Positions 8,995-18,800 of a stretch of DNA of 64,000 nt are shown piece by piece (the first letter of the stretch is position 1; each line of letters opens with the position of its first letter). Below the pieces are notes generated by a model. That model was not told where the DNA came from and did not search any database. It worked only from the letters and a program-made list of their open reading frames with translations. Position numbers and translations under genes: made by a program. The stretch comes from Solirubrobacter deserti. GTDB lineage: Bacteria > Actinomycetota > Thermoleophilia > Solirubrobacterales > Solirubrobacteraceae. Location of the stretch: contig NZ_JAPCID010000015.1 of the NCBI RefSeq assembly GCF_027587175.1, positions 62,001 through 126,000 of the forward strand. The letters are read 5' to 3'.

Positions 8995-9285
8995 GTGTCC
9001 AAGTGGCAAGGCGAACACGGAACGCGGTCAAGCCTGGCTGGCCTGCGCGAAGCGGACGACGTCGATCAGACGCTCCAGAACCTGCTCCGCGCGCTGACCC
9101 TGAACCTTGAACTTCGCGCACGCTACCGCGTGTTCGAGTTCGAGGCGACGCAGGACGGCCATGCGGAGACCGCCCGGCTCTTCCACGAGCTCCGCGAGTC
9201 GGCAGGCGAGCAGATCGCCGGCCTGATGACCGGGCTGCGCGATCGCCTGGGCCCGGACGCAGCGTCCACTGAGGGAATTGCATGA
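8995..9285 (+). CDS. Small protein of unknown function, possibly ferritin/rubrerythrin-like half domain
   Basis: A 96-residue, predicted mostly helical protein. Residues about 33-85 (NLELRARYRVFEFEA, ETARLFHELRESAGEQ) resemble one helical pair of ferritin-like/rubrerythrin proteins, where Glu-x-x-x-Arg-Tyr and a second Glu-x-x-x-x-Glu-Gln helix bind a metal. The match is by eye and weak, and the second helix lacks the usual histidine. It starts at GTG 8995, and its TGA at 9283-9285 lies 20 bp before the WbpA-like gene, so it is probably the first gene of that transcript. A function is not claimed. Confidence 0.55.
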   Translation: MSKWQGEHGTRSSLAGLREADDVDQTLQNLLRALTLNLELRARYRVFEFEATQDGHAETARLFHELRESAGEQIAGLMTGLRDRLGPDAASTEGIA

Positions 9286-9305
9286 GTCACCGTCAAGGAG
9301 GAAGC

Positions 9306-10607
9306 ATGACCATCGGCATCGTTGGGCTCGGCTACGTCGGCCTTCCACTGGCCGTCGCGTTCGCCGAGGCCGGCGAGCGAGTGATCGGCATCGACACGAG
9401 CGTGGCCAAGGTCGCCTCGATCCGGCGCGGAGAGTCCTATATCGAGGACATCCCGTCGGAGCAGCTCGCCGCCGTCCGCCCGCAGCTGGAGGCCACCACG
9501 CGCACCTCGCGCCTGGCGCTCGCCGACGCGATCATCATCGCCGTCCCGACCCCGCTGACCGCGAACCGCGAGCCGGATCTCGGCCCGCTGCTCGCCGCCG
9601 CCCAGTCCGTCTCGGACGTGCTGCAGGCCGGCCAGCTCGTCGTCCTCGAGTCCACGACGTACCCGGGCACCACGCGTGAGCGCTTGCTGCCGATCCTGGA
9701 GGAAACGGGCCTGCAGGCCGGCGTCGACTTCCACCTCGCCTTCTCGCCCGAGCGCGTCGATCCGGGCAACGAGACGTTCAGCCTGGAGAACACGCCGAAG
9801 ATCATCGGCGGCCTCACGCCCGCGTGCGCCGCGAAGGCCGAAGGCCTGTACGGCAAGGTCTGCGAGTCCATCGTTCCCGTGACCACCCCTGAGGTGGCCG
9901 AGATGGCGAAGCTGCTCGAGAACATCTTCCGCAGCGTGAACATCGCGCTCGTCAACGAGCTCGGAATGCTGGCCGAGCGCATGGGCGTCGACATCTACGA
10001 GGTCATCGACGCGGCCGCGACCAAGCCGTTCGGCTACATGCGCTTCGAGCCGGGCCCCGGCATGGGCGGCCACTGCCTCCCCGTGGACCCGTTCTATCTG
10101 TCCTGGAAGGCGCGTGAGTACGACTTCTCGACCGAGTTCATCGAGCTCGCCGGCAAGGTCAACCAAAACATGCCGTACGTCTGCGTCGAACGCGCCGAGC
10201 GCAAGCTCAACGACCTCGGCAAGGCCGTCAAGGGCTCCAAGATCGCGATCCTCGGCGTCGCGTATAAGCCGGCCGTCGGCGACACGCGCGAGTCGCCGGC
10301 GCTGAAGATCATCGAGCGCCTGCAGTCGCTCGGCGGCAACGTCGTCTACCACGACGAGTTCGTCCCCGAGTTGGCGAAGTTCGGCCTCACCAACACGTCC
10401 CTCGAGGACACGCTCGACGGCGCTGACATCGCGCTGATTGTCACCGCTCACCCGGGCATCGATCACATGGCCGTCGCGGCGAAGGTGCCGACGGTCGACT
10501 ATCGCGGGGTCACCCGCACCACGCGGGCGGCAGCGAGGCCGCCCATGAACATGGCCGTCCTGCCTCAGCGGGACGCCGACATCGAGCCCACGGAGGTGGC
10601 GGCATGA
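9306..10607 (+). CDS. wbpA: UDP-N-acetylglucosamine 6-dehydrogenase-type nucleotide sugar dehydrogenase
   Basis: Oxidises the C6 hydroxyl of a UDP-HexNAc to a uronic acid with two NAD+. The N-terminal Rossmann fold starts IGIVGLGYVGLPLAVAFA. The middle domain has EMAKLLENIFRSVNIALVNE, and the catalytic cysteine is Cys257 in GMGGHCLPVDPFYL. The C-terminal domain contains ILGVAYKPAVGDTRESPAL. At 433 residues it fits the WbpA/WecC/TviB group rather than UDP-glucose dehydrogenases. ATG 9306 is chosen because AAGGAGG (9295-9301) precedes it; in-frame ATG 9282 lacks such a site. With the WbpD-, WbpE- and WbpB-like genes it suits a diacetamido-uronic acid pathway. Confidence 0.88.
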   Translation: MTIGIVGLGYVGLPLAVAFAEAGERVIGIDTSVAKVASIRRGESYIEDIPSEQLAAVRPQLEATTRTSRLALADAIIIAVPTPLTANREPDLGPLLAAAQSVSDVLQAGQLVVLESTTYPGTTRERLLPILEETGLQAGVDFHLAFSPERVDPGNETFSLENTPKIIGGLTPACAAKAEGLYGKVCESIVPVTTPEVAEMAKLLENIFRSVNIALVNELGMLAERMGVDIYEVIDAAATKPFGYMRFEPGPGMGGHCLPVDPFYLSWKAREYDFSTEFIELAGKVNQNMPYVCVERAERKLNDLGKAVKGSKIAILGVAYKPAVGDTRESPALKIIERLQSLGGNVVYHDEFVPELAKFGLTNTSLEDTLDGADIALIVTAHPGIDHMAVAAKVPTVDYRGVTRTTRAAARPPMNMAVLPQRDADIEPTEVAA

Positions 10608-11230
10608 AGCGTCTGATGATCGTGGCGGACCATTCGTTCGTCGTTCAGGCCATCCGGATGGCGCTGCGCCAGACGGCCGGCTTCCAAGTCGTCGGTTTCT
10701 TCGACGGACGCAACTCGATCGCCGAGGCGCTCGCGGAGCTCAAGCCCGACGTCGTCCTGGTGGACGACATGCAGGAGATCGAATCTGCGATGTCGCGCCT
10801 GAAGGAGATCAAGGCGCTGGCGCCGGATGCCACCTCCCTCATGCTCACCCTGCGGATGGATTCGGATTCGCTCGACGCCGCGTTCGCGGCCGGCGCGAAC
10901 GCCGTCGTGTCCAAGAACGTGCACCCGGTGTCGCTGGGCACGCTACTGCGCGAGATCTCGCTCAACAACGTCGTGCACCGCTACGAGCCGCGCGCGGCGA
11001 CGGTCGCCGAGACCGACTGCCCGCTCACCGACCGTGAGCTCGAGATCCTCCAGCTCGTCGCGGAGGGCCACACCAACAGCCGCATCGCCCGCCAGCTGTG
11101 GGTGACCGAGCAGACCGTCAAGTTCCACCTGTCGAACACCTACCGCAAGCTCGGCGTGGCCAACCGCACCGAGGCCAGCCGCTACGCGCACGTGCACAAC
11201 CTCACCGCGCCGGAGCGCCTCGCTTCCTGA
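10604..11230 (+). CDS. LuxR/NarL-type response regulator inside the sugar operon
   Basis: 208 residues. The receiver (about 1-120) keeps phospho-acceptor Asp54 or Asp55 (VVLVDDM), Thr82 and Lys104, but has a single acid followed by His (VADHSF) at the acid pocket, so phosphorylation may be weak. The HTH (about 139-197) reads LTDRELEILQLVAEGHTNS with recognition helix TVKFHLSNTYRKLGVANRT. That helix closely resembles the one in the 73-aa LuxR protein at 47.8 kb (AVKFHLSSIFHKLGVRNRT), suggesting they share target sites. It overlaps the WbpA-like gene by ATGA and lies 2 bp from the acetyltransferase, so it is embedded in the operon it may control. Confidence 0.88.
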   Translation: MKRLMIVADHSFVVQAIRMALRQTAGFQVVGFFDGRNSIAEALAELKPDVVLVDDMQEIESAMSRLKEIKALAPDATSLMLTLRMDSDSLDAAFAAGANAVVSKNVHPVSLGTLLREISLNNVVHRYEPRAATVAETDCPLTDRELEILQLVAEGHTNSRIARQLWVTEQTVKFHLSNTYRKLGVANRTEASRYAHVHNLTAPERLAS

Positions 11231-11232
11231 CC

Positions 11233-11760
11233 GTGACCGCCTCGCTGCCGGCTGGGTCCGCCCCGGCCAACGAGGCGCCCTACCGCCTGCTCCGCGACGT
11301 CGAGTTCGGAGCAGGCGTGCTGGTGTACTCGTTCACGAACCTCTACGGCTGCCGGATCGGCGACGAGAGCCGCATCGGCACGTTCGTCGAGGTCCAGCGC
11401 GGGGCGTCGATCGGCGCGCGCTGCAAGATCCAGAGTCACACCTTCATCTGTGATGGCGTCACGATCGGCGACGAGGTGTTCGTCGGCCACGGCGTCATGT
11501 TCGTCAACGACAAGCGTCCCGCGGCGACCTCCGCGATTGGCAGTCTGCAAACGGAGGCGGACTGGGAGCTGTTGCCGACCGTCGTCGAAGACCGTTCGAG
11601 CATCGGAACGGGAGCTGTGATCCTCGGTGGTGTGCGGATCGGCGCGGGCGCGCTGATCGGCGCCGGCGCAGTCGTCACGCGTGACGTCGCACCGGGGGAG
11701 ACCGTGGCCGGAGTGCCCGCACGCGCCACGTTCGCGACCGCCCAAAGCGGACGGGCCTGA
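11233..11760 (+). CDS. wbpD: Hexapeptide-repeat N-acetyltransferase (WbpD/WlbB-like)
   Basis: A 175-residue left-handed beta-helix acetyltransferase with repeated hexapeptides (GCRIGDESRIGTFVEVQ, GASIGARCKIQSHTF, GVTIGDEVFVGHGV) and a C-terminal coil ending in GAVVTRDVAPGETVAGVPAR. FVNDKRP matches WbpD-type UDP-3-amino-glucuronate N-acetyltransferases, which acetylate the amine installed by the DegT-type aminotransferase encoded next. GTG 11233, 2 bp after the regulator's stop, is the preferred start; the longer frame upstream is a shadow of the regulator. Confidence 0.82.
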   Translation: MTASLPAGSAPANEAPYRLLRDVEFGAGVLVYSFTNLYGCRIGDESRIGTFVEVQRGASIGARCKIQSHTFICDGVTIGDEVFVGHGVMFVNDKRPAATSAIGSLQTEADWELLPTVVEDRSSIGTGAVILGGVRIGAGALIGAGAVVTRDVAPGETVAGVPARATFATAQSGRA

Positions 11761-11820
11761 TCTACCCATTCGTAGTACGCACCCGCCCGGGCCGACGGGG
11801 ACACTTGCGGCTCTAAGACC

Positions 11821-12954
11821 ATGACTTCCACGCACACTGAAATCCCGCTCACCCGTCTCGACAATGCGGATCCCGCGCTGACCGAGGAGCTTCTGGCGGT
11901 CGTCGGCGATCTGGCTTCCCGCTCGGCCTTCATCGGCGGCCCAGAGGTCGACGCCTTCGATCGCGAGTTCGCCGATTACTGCGGAACCGCTCACGCCGTC
12001 GGGTTGTCTTCGGGCACTGAGGCGCTGGCCCTGGCGTTGCGCGCGCTCGGCGTCGGTCCCGGAGATGAGGTCATCGTCCCGGCGAATTCGTTCATCGCTA
12101 CAGCCGAGGCAGTCACGCTCGTCGGGGCACAGCCTCGGTTCGTCGATGTCGATCCGGACACGGCGCTGATGACGGCGGCGCACCTCGCAGCGGCCATCGG
12201 CCCGAACACCCGCTGTGTCATGCCCGTCCACCTGTATGGGCGCACCCTCGACCTGGACCCGATCGTCGAGGTCGCGCGCGCCGCCGGCCTGTTCGTGGTC
12301 GAGGACGCTTGCCAGGCCCACGGCGCGTTCTTGGGCGAGCGCCGAGCGGGCTCGATCGGCCACGCGGCCGCGTTCTCCTTCTACCCGGCGAAGAATCTCG
12401 GCGCCTGGGGTGACGCTGGGGCGATGGTGACCAACGACGAGCAGATCGCCGACACCGTGCGTCTGCTGCGTTCACACGGGGAGCGCCCGCGATATCACCA
12501 CCGGATGCCGGGCACGACGGCGCGTCTGGACGCCATCCAGGCCGCGGTGCTGCGCGTCAAACTGCCTCGCCTCGAGGCAGCCAACGCCGGTCGCCGGCGC
12601 GCCGCGGCGGCCTTGACGAAGGCGCTCAGCGGCGGGCCGGTGCGCACGCCGGCTCCGGCCACAGACGGCGGGGATCACGTCTTCCACCAGTACGTCGTCA
12701 CCACGCCGGCCCGCGACGCGTTGCGTGAGCACCTCGCGGCACATGGCGTTGCGAGCGCCATCCACTATCCGGTGCCGATCCATCTGACGCAGGCCTACGC
12801 CGCGCAAGGCGAGGGACCGGGCTCACTTCCGGTCGCCGAGCGGCTGGCCAAGCAGTCGTGCACGCTCCCGATGTGGCCGACCATGGAAGATCACGTGATT
12901 GAGCGCGTCGCCGAGGTCGTGCACGACTTCCAGGCGCTGGACGAGGCGGCCTGA
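11821..12954 (+). CDS. wbpE: DegT/DnrJ/EryC1-type sugar aminotransferase (WbpE-like)
   Basis: PLP enzyme that transfers an amino group to a keto-sugar nucleotide. It has the family signatures FIGGPEVDAFDREFADYCG at the N-terminus, GLSSGTEALALALRALG, VEDACQAHGA and the PLP lysine Lys191 in FSFYPAKNLGAWGDAGA, then RLDAIQAAVLRVKLP and a C-terminal SCTLPMWPTM. It has 377 residues, typical for the family. The 60-bp gap from the acetyltransferase suggests a possible internal promoter. Taken with its neighbours it would make the 3-amino group of a UDP-2,3-diamino-uronic acid. Confidence 0.88.
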   Translation: MTSTHTEIPLTRLDNADPALTEELLAVVGDLASRSAFIGGPEVDAFDREFADYCGTAHAVGLSSGTEALALALRALGVGPGDEVIVPANSFIATAEAVTLVGAQPRFVDVDPDTALMTAAHLAAAIGPNTRCVMPVHLYGRTLDLDPIVEVARAAGLFVVEDACQAHGAFLGERRAGSIGHAAAFSFYPAKNLGAWGDAGAMVTNDEQIADTVRLLRSHGERPRYHHRMPGTTARLDAIQAAVLRVKLPRLEAANAGRRRAAAALTKALSGGPVRTPAPATDGGDHVFHQYVVTTPARDALREHLAAHGVASAIHYPVPIHLTQAYAAQGEGPGSLPVAERLAKQSCTLPMWPTMEDHVIERVAEVVHDFQALDEAA

Positions 12955-12959
12955 TCCAC

Positions 12960-14477
12960 GTGAGCGCTCTGGACGAGCCTGGCCTGTTCGGCCCGGATGC
13001 CGCCGAGTTGATGACGGCAACGGCGGCGCTCGACGAGCCGCGCAGGCTGTTCAGACGGCCGCAGAGCCGTGGCTGGCTCGTCCGCAGGGCGCTCGTCGCC
13101 GCCGACGTCGTCGGGCTCACGGCGGCGTTTGTGATCGCGCTCGCGGTGCTGGGCCGGCATGGCCAGCTGCGCTCGGCGACCGAGCTGCTGCTCTTGCTCG
13201 GCACACTTCCAGTGTGGGTGACGGCGGGCAAGCTCTCCGGGCTCTATGACCAGGACGAGGAGCGGACCGAGCATTCCACCGTCGACGAGCTCGCCGGCGT
13301 CCTCAATCTCGTAACGATCGGCGTTTGGACCTTCTACGCGGCCACGTGGGTGACCGGCGTCACGACGCCGAGTCCGGCGCGCATGGTCCTGTTTTGGCTG
13401 CTCTCGATTGCGCTCGTGACGACTGGTCGCGTGGTCGCGCGCTCGCTGTGTCGCAAGTCCAGCGCCTACATGCAGAACACGCTGATCGTTGGCGCCGGTG
13501 ACGTCGGCCAGCTGATCGGCCGCAAGCTCAAGCAGCATCCGGAATACGGCATCAACCTGGTCGGCTTCGTCGACGACGCGCCCAAGGAGCGCCGCGTCGA
13601 GCTCGACGATGTCACCATCCTCGGCCCGCCGGAGTTGCTGCCGGAGATCGTGCGTGCCTACGGCATCGAACGCGTCCTGATCGCGTTCTCGAACGCCCCT
13701 CACGACGAGACGCTGCAACTGGTCCGTGCCGTGCGCGATATGGGCGTGCAGATTGATCTCGTACCGCGGTTGTTCGACATCGTGGGTCCGCGCGTCAGCG
13801 TGCACACCGTTGAGGGCCTTCCCCTCATCGGTCTGCCGCCGGTGCGCCTGACGCGGTCCTCGCGCTTCGTCAAGCGGACGATCGACATAGCCGGATCGCT
13901 CGCCGGCCTGATCGCCACCGCACCGCTGTTCGCTTTCATCGCGTGGCGGGTGCACCGGGACTCGCCAGGCCCCGTCTTCTTCCGGCAGACCCGCATCGGG
14001 CTGGACATGAAGGAGTTCACGACCCTCAAGTTCCGCACGATGTTCGTCGACACCGACGACAGCGAGCACCGTGCGTACATCAAGGCAACCATGGACACCA
14101 ACGCCGCGCCCGAGGGCAACGGCCTCTACAAGCTCGAGCGCCAGCACGCGATCACGCGCAGCGGTCACTGGCTTCGCAAGACAAGCCTCGACGAGCTCCC
14201 GCAGCTGATCAACGTGCTCCGCGGCGACATGTCGCTCGTGGGTCCGCGCCCGTGCTTGGCGTACGAAACCGAGAGTTTTGAGGTCCATCATTTCGAGCGC
14301 TTCCTCGTCCCTGCAGGTATCACAGGCCTGTGGCAAGTCACCGCTCGGGCGCACGCGACGTTCCGCGAGGCACTCGACCTGGACGTCGCGTACGCGCGTG
14401 GGTGGTCACTCACGCTCGATCTGCGTCTGCTGATCCGCACGCCGGTGCAGCTGCTGCGCCGCCGCGGAACTGCATGA
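12960..14477 (+). CDS. Polyprenyl glycosylphosphotransferase (initiating sugar-phosphate transferase)
   Basis: Transfers the first sugar-1-phosphate to undecaprenyl phosphate to start the polysaccharide repeat unit. It has 505 residues. Several transmembrane helices lie within about residues 40-150 (VAADVVGLTAAFVIALAVL and following), then a CoA-binding-like Rossmann region (TLIVGAGDVGQLIGRKL) and the C-terminal bacterial sugar transferase domain: KRTIDIAGSLAGL, SPGPVFFRQTRIGLD, TLKFRTMF, LRKTSLDELPQLINVLRGDM, SLVGPRPCL, ITGLWQVTAR. This is the WbaP/WcaJ/PssY layout. The GTG at 12960 lies 5 bp after the aminotransferase; an in-frame ATG near 13011 is an alternative. Confidence 0.9.
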   Translation: MSALDEPGLFGPDAAELMTATAALDEPRRLFRRPQSRGWLVRRALVAADVVGLTAAFVIALAVLGRHGQLRSATELLLLLGTLPVWVTAGKLSGLYDQDEERTEHSTVDELAGVLNLVTIGVWTFYAATWVTGVTTPSPARMVLFWLLSIALVTTGRVVARSLCRKSSAYMQNTLIVGAGDVGQLIGRKLKQHPEYGINLVGFVDDAPKERRVELDDVTILGPPELLPEIVRAYGIERVLIAFSNAPHDETLQLVRAVRDMGVQIDLVPRLFDIVGPRVSVHTVEGLPLIGLPPVRLTRSSRFVKRTIDIAGSLAGLIATAPLFAFIAWRVHRDSPGPVFFRQTRIGLDMKEFTTLKFRTMFVDTDDSEHRAYIKATMDTNAAPEGNGLYKLERQHAITRSGHWLRKTSLDELPQLINVLRGDMSLVGPRPCLAYETESFEVHHFERFLVPAGITGLWQVTARAHATFREALDLDVAYARGWSLTLDLRLLIRTPVQLLRRRGTA

Positions 14478-14495
14478 GAGTTCGCTGAATCCGCG

Positions 14496-14536
14496 ACGTT
14501 CGGCCAGTTTTCGCGAGCGCGCCAGTTCCAGATACT
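14496..14536 (+). promoter_or_regulatory. Promoter with GTTCGG-type element for the secreted protein gene
   Basis: ACGTTCGGCCAG (14496-14507) is followed after about 23 nt by GATACT (14531-14536), a reasonable -10 box. The start codon lies about 38 nt further on, behind GGAGG-like sites. The GTTCGG-YCA element recurs upstream of other genes of this locus (24982, 27223, 44272, 48108). Confidence 0.45.
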
Positions 14537-14574
14537 CGGAGGCGTAAGCACAGCTCCTACGGAGGGAAGCTCGA

Positions 14575-15771
14575 ATGAGGAAGACGGTCGGATGGATCGT
14601 GGCCGTGGCCGTAGCGTCGCTATTGGCAGCGCCGCTTGCTCACGCGGATGGAACCGAGACGCTCGGGGTGCCCAGCATCCCGATCGCGACCGGGTCGGCA
14701 TCGCTCGTCGCTGGCGTCGGGACCAAGGACTTCCCCGGCACGCCGGTCTCATTCACGTTCGACGTGCCGGCGAACGCGACGATCAAACAGGTGCTTGCCT
14801 ACTGGCACGGTCACGCCTGGTATGAGAATCAGCCGGACTCCCAGATCTCGTTCAACAACAAGAGCGTCACCGGGTCGCTCATCGGCGGCCCGTCGACCTT
14901 CTATCAGGGCGAGGTGTTCTGGACCTACCGCGCCGACGTGACCAACCTCGCGTTGGTCGCCGCCGGCACCAACACGGTCACGGTCTCCGACATGCACTTC
15001 CGGTCCACGTCGTTGCCGCCGAGCGGCAACGAAGGCGCGGCGCTCGTCGTGATCTACGACGTCCCCGGGACGTCCAAGTTCGCTGGGCTGCGTGACGGCA
15101 ACGACCTCGCCTATGAGGGGTTCAGCGGCGACTTCAAAAAGACGGTGCCGCAGACGTTCAACTTCGCGGGCTCGACAACCGCGCGCGCCGGCTCGCTGGG
15201 CCTTCTCGTCGGGAGCGCCTACGGGCCGGCCTCGACCGGCGTCTACGGCAACGTGGTCAAGGGCACGTTCAACACGGGCGAGACATTCTCGATCGTGAAT
15301 CAACTGCAGTCCAACGAGGGCTGGCAGCTCGACACCGCGAACCTGCCGATCACCGTTCCACCGAACGCAACATCGGTGACGATCGAGCTGGTCTCCGAGG
15401 GAGGCGACACCCCCGGCTCTCTGACGTGGACCGCCGCGACGCTCAGCATCGAAGGCGGACAGACGCCTCCCACCGAACAGCCGTGCGTGCCCGGTGCCGA
15501 CAACGCCAAGTACCAGGCGTGGGTGAACTGGTGGAAGACCTACCTTGCCCAGAAGTTCGGGCAGGCGTACGCTGATAAGTTCCTTAAGTACTTCGGCGGC
15601 CCAGACTGCAATACAGGCGACGGCGACGGTTGCACCGTCAAGAAGACGACGTTCGGCTTCTACTGGCACCGGAGGGACTGCGCGCCGCCGGCCGACACGT
15701 GCCGCAACCCGAAGACCCTTGTCGAGCTGATCAAGTTCTTGGCCTGGCGCAACGACTGGTGCCGCCGCTAG
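14575..15771 (+). CDS. Secreted protein with beta-sandwich-like domain and six-cysteine C-terminal domain
   Basis: 398 residues. A clean signal peptide ends near residue 24 (VAVAVASLLAAPLAHA). Residues about 25-300 look like an all-beta extracellular domain (TFDVPANATIKQVLAYWHGH, VFWTYRADVTNLALVAAG, GAALVVIYDVPG), reminiscent by eye of DUF3344-type adhesin domains. The last 95 residues are helical and contain six cysteines, enough for three disulfides, with a WVNWWKTYLAQKFGQAYADK stretch that I do not recognise. It sits between the initiating transferase and secreted protein A, and ends at a strong bidirectional terminator. A surface or polysaccharide-binding role is inference. Confidence 0.7.
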   Translation: MRKTVGWIVAVAVASLLAAPLAHADGTETLGVPSIPIATGSASLVAGVGTKDFPGTPVSFTFDVPANATIKQVLAYWHGHAWYENQPDSQISFNNKSVTGSLIGGPSTFYQGEVFWTYRADVTNLALVAAGTNTVTVSDMHFRSTSLPPSGNEGAALVVIYDVPGTSKFAGLRDGNDLAYEGFSGDFKKTVPQTFNFAGSTTARAGSLGLLVGSAYGPASTGVYGNVVKGTFNTGETFSIVNQLQSNEGWQLDTANLPITVPPNATSVTIELVSEGGDTPGSLTWTAATLSIEGGQTPPTEQPCVPGADNAKYQAWVNWWKTYLAQKFGQAYADKFLKYFGGPDCNTGDGDGCTVKKTTFGFYWHRRDCAPPADTCRNPKTLVELIKFLAWRNDWCRR

Positions 15772-15784
15772 CGACCGCCGCTGA

Positions 15785-15819
15785 ACGCCTCGCGCCGGAC
15801 CCCACCCGGCGCGAGGCGT
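15785..15819. terminator. Bidirectional hairpin terminator between convergent genes
   Basis: A perfect 14-bp stem, ACGCCTCGCGCCGG (15785-15798) pairing with its reverse complement at 15806-15819 across a 7-nt loop. It sits in the 53-bp gap between the tail ends of two convergent secreted-protein genes and is followed by GGTTTC on the plus side. It can serve both strands. Confidence 0.8.
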
Positions 15820-15824
15820 CGGTT

Positions 15825-18800
15825 TCAACGCTCGTCGGCGCCCGCGTCGCAGCCTGTTGACGGGCGGGACTGGCCGTCGATGTCCGCTTCAGGGCACGCG
15901 GCCTTGACGTAGCCGTCGAGCGGACTGGTTGCGCCGACGAGGTGTGCGTCGGGCGTGGTGTTGCTATTGGACACGACGCGGGCATCGAGCGCGGTGATCG
16001 TGGTCCCGAGCGTCAGCGCGTTCGTGCCGCAGACCACCGAGCCGCCGTAGAACAGCTCCCAGCTCGAGGCAGGGAGCGCTGCCCACGCACCACCTGATCC
16101 GCACGCTGATCGGACGTTGATGCCGAGGCGGACGTTGCCGCTCAGGGTCACGCCCGGGTTGCCCTGCGTGCAGCCGCCGCTGATGTCAAAGCCCGACCCG
16201 CCCAAGAACGAGTTGTTCCGGATAACGACATTGCTCAGGTCCGTTCCGCCGTAGATGTTGCAGTGGCCGGAAATACCGAACGCGAAATCCAGCCGCCCAC
16301 CACACGGCGCCGACGAGTTGTTGCACGTCTTGGTGAACACGTTGTTCTCGATCGTCAACCCCGTATACCCGTAATCAGCCGTAAAGCCGCCGCCCGCGTT
16401 GGAATACGTAAAGAAGATGTTCCCGCCGTTCGCGCAATTGACGAACGTGTTCCCACGAATCGTCAGATTCCGCGGATACGAGACATACATGCACTCCCAA
16501 TGCGGATCATTCGACCCCCCGCCACCAAAAAACGAGTCATCAGCACCGAAATCGTGCACCAAATTGCCCTCGACCACATGCCCCTCGTTGTACTGCGTGC
16601 AATGCGCAAACCCCGCCTCGCAGTACTCAATCGACCCGTTATCGCAATTCCCACCGCCACCATCGCTATCGATCGTGTCACACGGACCGATGTCATTGTT
16701 GCGATACGTCACATTGTTGCTGTTGTCAATCTGCCAACCACCGAAATCAGCACCCTGCAACGTCACAAACTTCGAACCACCCGAAGCGTAGGCACCGTAC
16801 TGATTGCGCTCAGAGCCACTACCCGGAATCGTCGTGGTCACCAACCGGGCGCCGACACCATTGCGCGCACCGCCACCGTCGACGGTCACGCGTGACGCGC
16901 TTTGGAACTGAAGGTTGCCGTTGAGCCGGGCGGCCTCGCCGCCAGCCACGCGCATGATGCAGTCGCTGGTGCGTGAGTTGCCGCCCGTGACGGTCTGACC
17001 ACCGTAGGTCCCGCCCTTGATCAACACCGTGTCCCCGGCGCGGCAGACGTCGTTGGCCGCGTCCAGCGAGCCGCACGCGGCGGCGTCGTTGTAGGCGGCG
17101 GGCGAAGCCTGACGAGTGCACGAGCCGCCGTTGGGGTCGACCCAAAAGTGGGCCACTCGTGGATCCTCGGGGGTCACGGTCGGCGTCACCGTCACCGTCG
17201 GGGTCACGGTGACCGTGGGCGTGACCGTGACGGTCGGCGTGACCGTGACGGTCGGCGTGACCGTGACGGTCGGCGTGACGGTGACCGTGGGCGTGACGGT
17301 GACCGTGGGCGTCGGCGTCACGCACGCCGCGGTCGACGCGGTGCCCGCGGCCTCCGCGCGGTTGGACGCGTTACCCGCCGCGTCATACGCCTCCAGAGCG
17401 AAGGTGTACGACGTCGCGCAACTCAACCCGGAGAACGTGTACGACAGCGCCGTCGTCGTCCCGACGAGGGTGCCGTTGCGGTACAGGCGGTAGCCCGCGA
17501 CGCCGACGTTGTCGCTCGCCGCGCTCCACTTCAGGCCGACCGACGTCTGACCCACGCCGTCCCAGGCCATGCCCTGCGGCACCGACGGCGCCTGCGTGTC
17601 CGGCGGCGCCGTGGCGGTGGGCGTCGGGGTCGGGCAGGCCGACGTCGTCGTCGTGCCCGTGGCCTCGGCCCGGTTGGACGCGTTGCCCGCGGCGTCGTAG
17701 GCCTCGAGCGCGAACGTGTAGCTCGTGTTGCAGGCGAGGCCGGAGAACGTGTACGAGAGCGAGGTCGTCGTGCCGACCGCGGTGCCGTTGCGGTAGAGCC
17801 GGTAGCCGACGACCGCACGGTCGTCGGTCGCGGCGTTCCAGCGCAGGCCGACCGAGGTCTGCGTGACGCCGTTCCACGCCATGCCCGTCGGGACCGAGGG
17901 CGCCCGCGTGTCGGGTGCGGCGGTCGCCGTCGCGGTGGCCGTCGCCGTCTCCGTGGCGGTGGCCGTCGCGGTGACCGTCACCGTGGGCGTCGGCGTCGGA
18001 GCGGCGATCGTGAACGTCCGCTGCGCGGGGCTCGCGACGTTGCCCGCCGGGTCGGTCGCCCGCACCCGGAACGTGTACTCGCCGGCGCCCAGGCCGCTGT
18101 AGCGCTGCGGGCTCGAGCACGCCGTGTACGTGCCGTTGAGCGTGCAGCTGAAGGCCACACCGGCCTCGTCGGCGTCGAAGCCGAACGTCGCCGCGCCGGC
18201 CTCGCCGCCCGGGCCGGACGTGATCGAGACGACGGGCGCGCGGACGTCGACGCGCACCGTGCGCGCGGCCGAGGCGGCCGACGTGTTGCCGGCCGCGTCG
18301 GCGACGGTGACCGTCAGAGCGTGCGAGCCGTCGGCGAGCCCGGTCACGCTGGTGGAGAACGCACCGCCCGAGGACGAAACCGTCGTGGCGCGCGCCGTCG
18401 GGCCGTCAAAGACCGTGATCGTCGCGTTCGGCTCCGCCGTGCCCGTCACGGTGACGCTCGAGCTGTTCTGCAGGCGGTTGTTCTCCGGAGCGGTCAGCGT
18501 CGCGGGCGAGGGCGCGATCGTGTCCACGCGCACCGAGCGCGCGCTTGACGGCGCCGAGGTCCCGGCCGCCGTCGTCGCCGTGGCGGTGTAGCTGTGGAGG
18601 CCGTCGGTGACGCCCGCCAGCATCAGCGACCACGTCCCGGTGAGCGACGCCGTCGCCGTGCCGCGCGTCACGCTGCCCTCGCGCACGGTCACGGTCGCGC
18701 CGGCGACGGCCGTGCCCGAGAGCGCGACCGTGGACAGGCGGCTCCAGCCGCCGTCCACCGGCGCCGTGATCACGGGCGCGGCAGGCGGCTGGGGCGTGGG

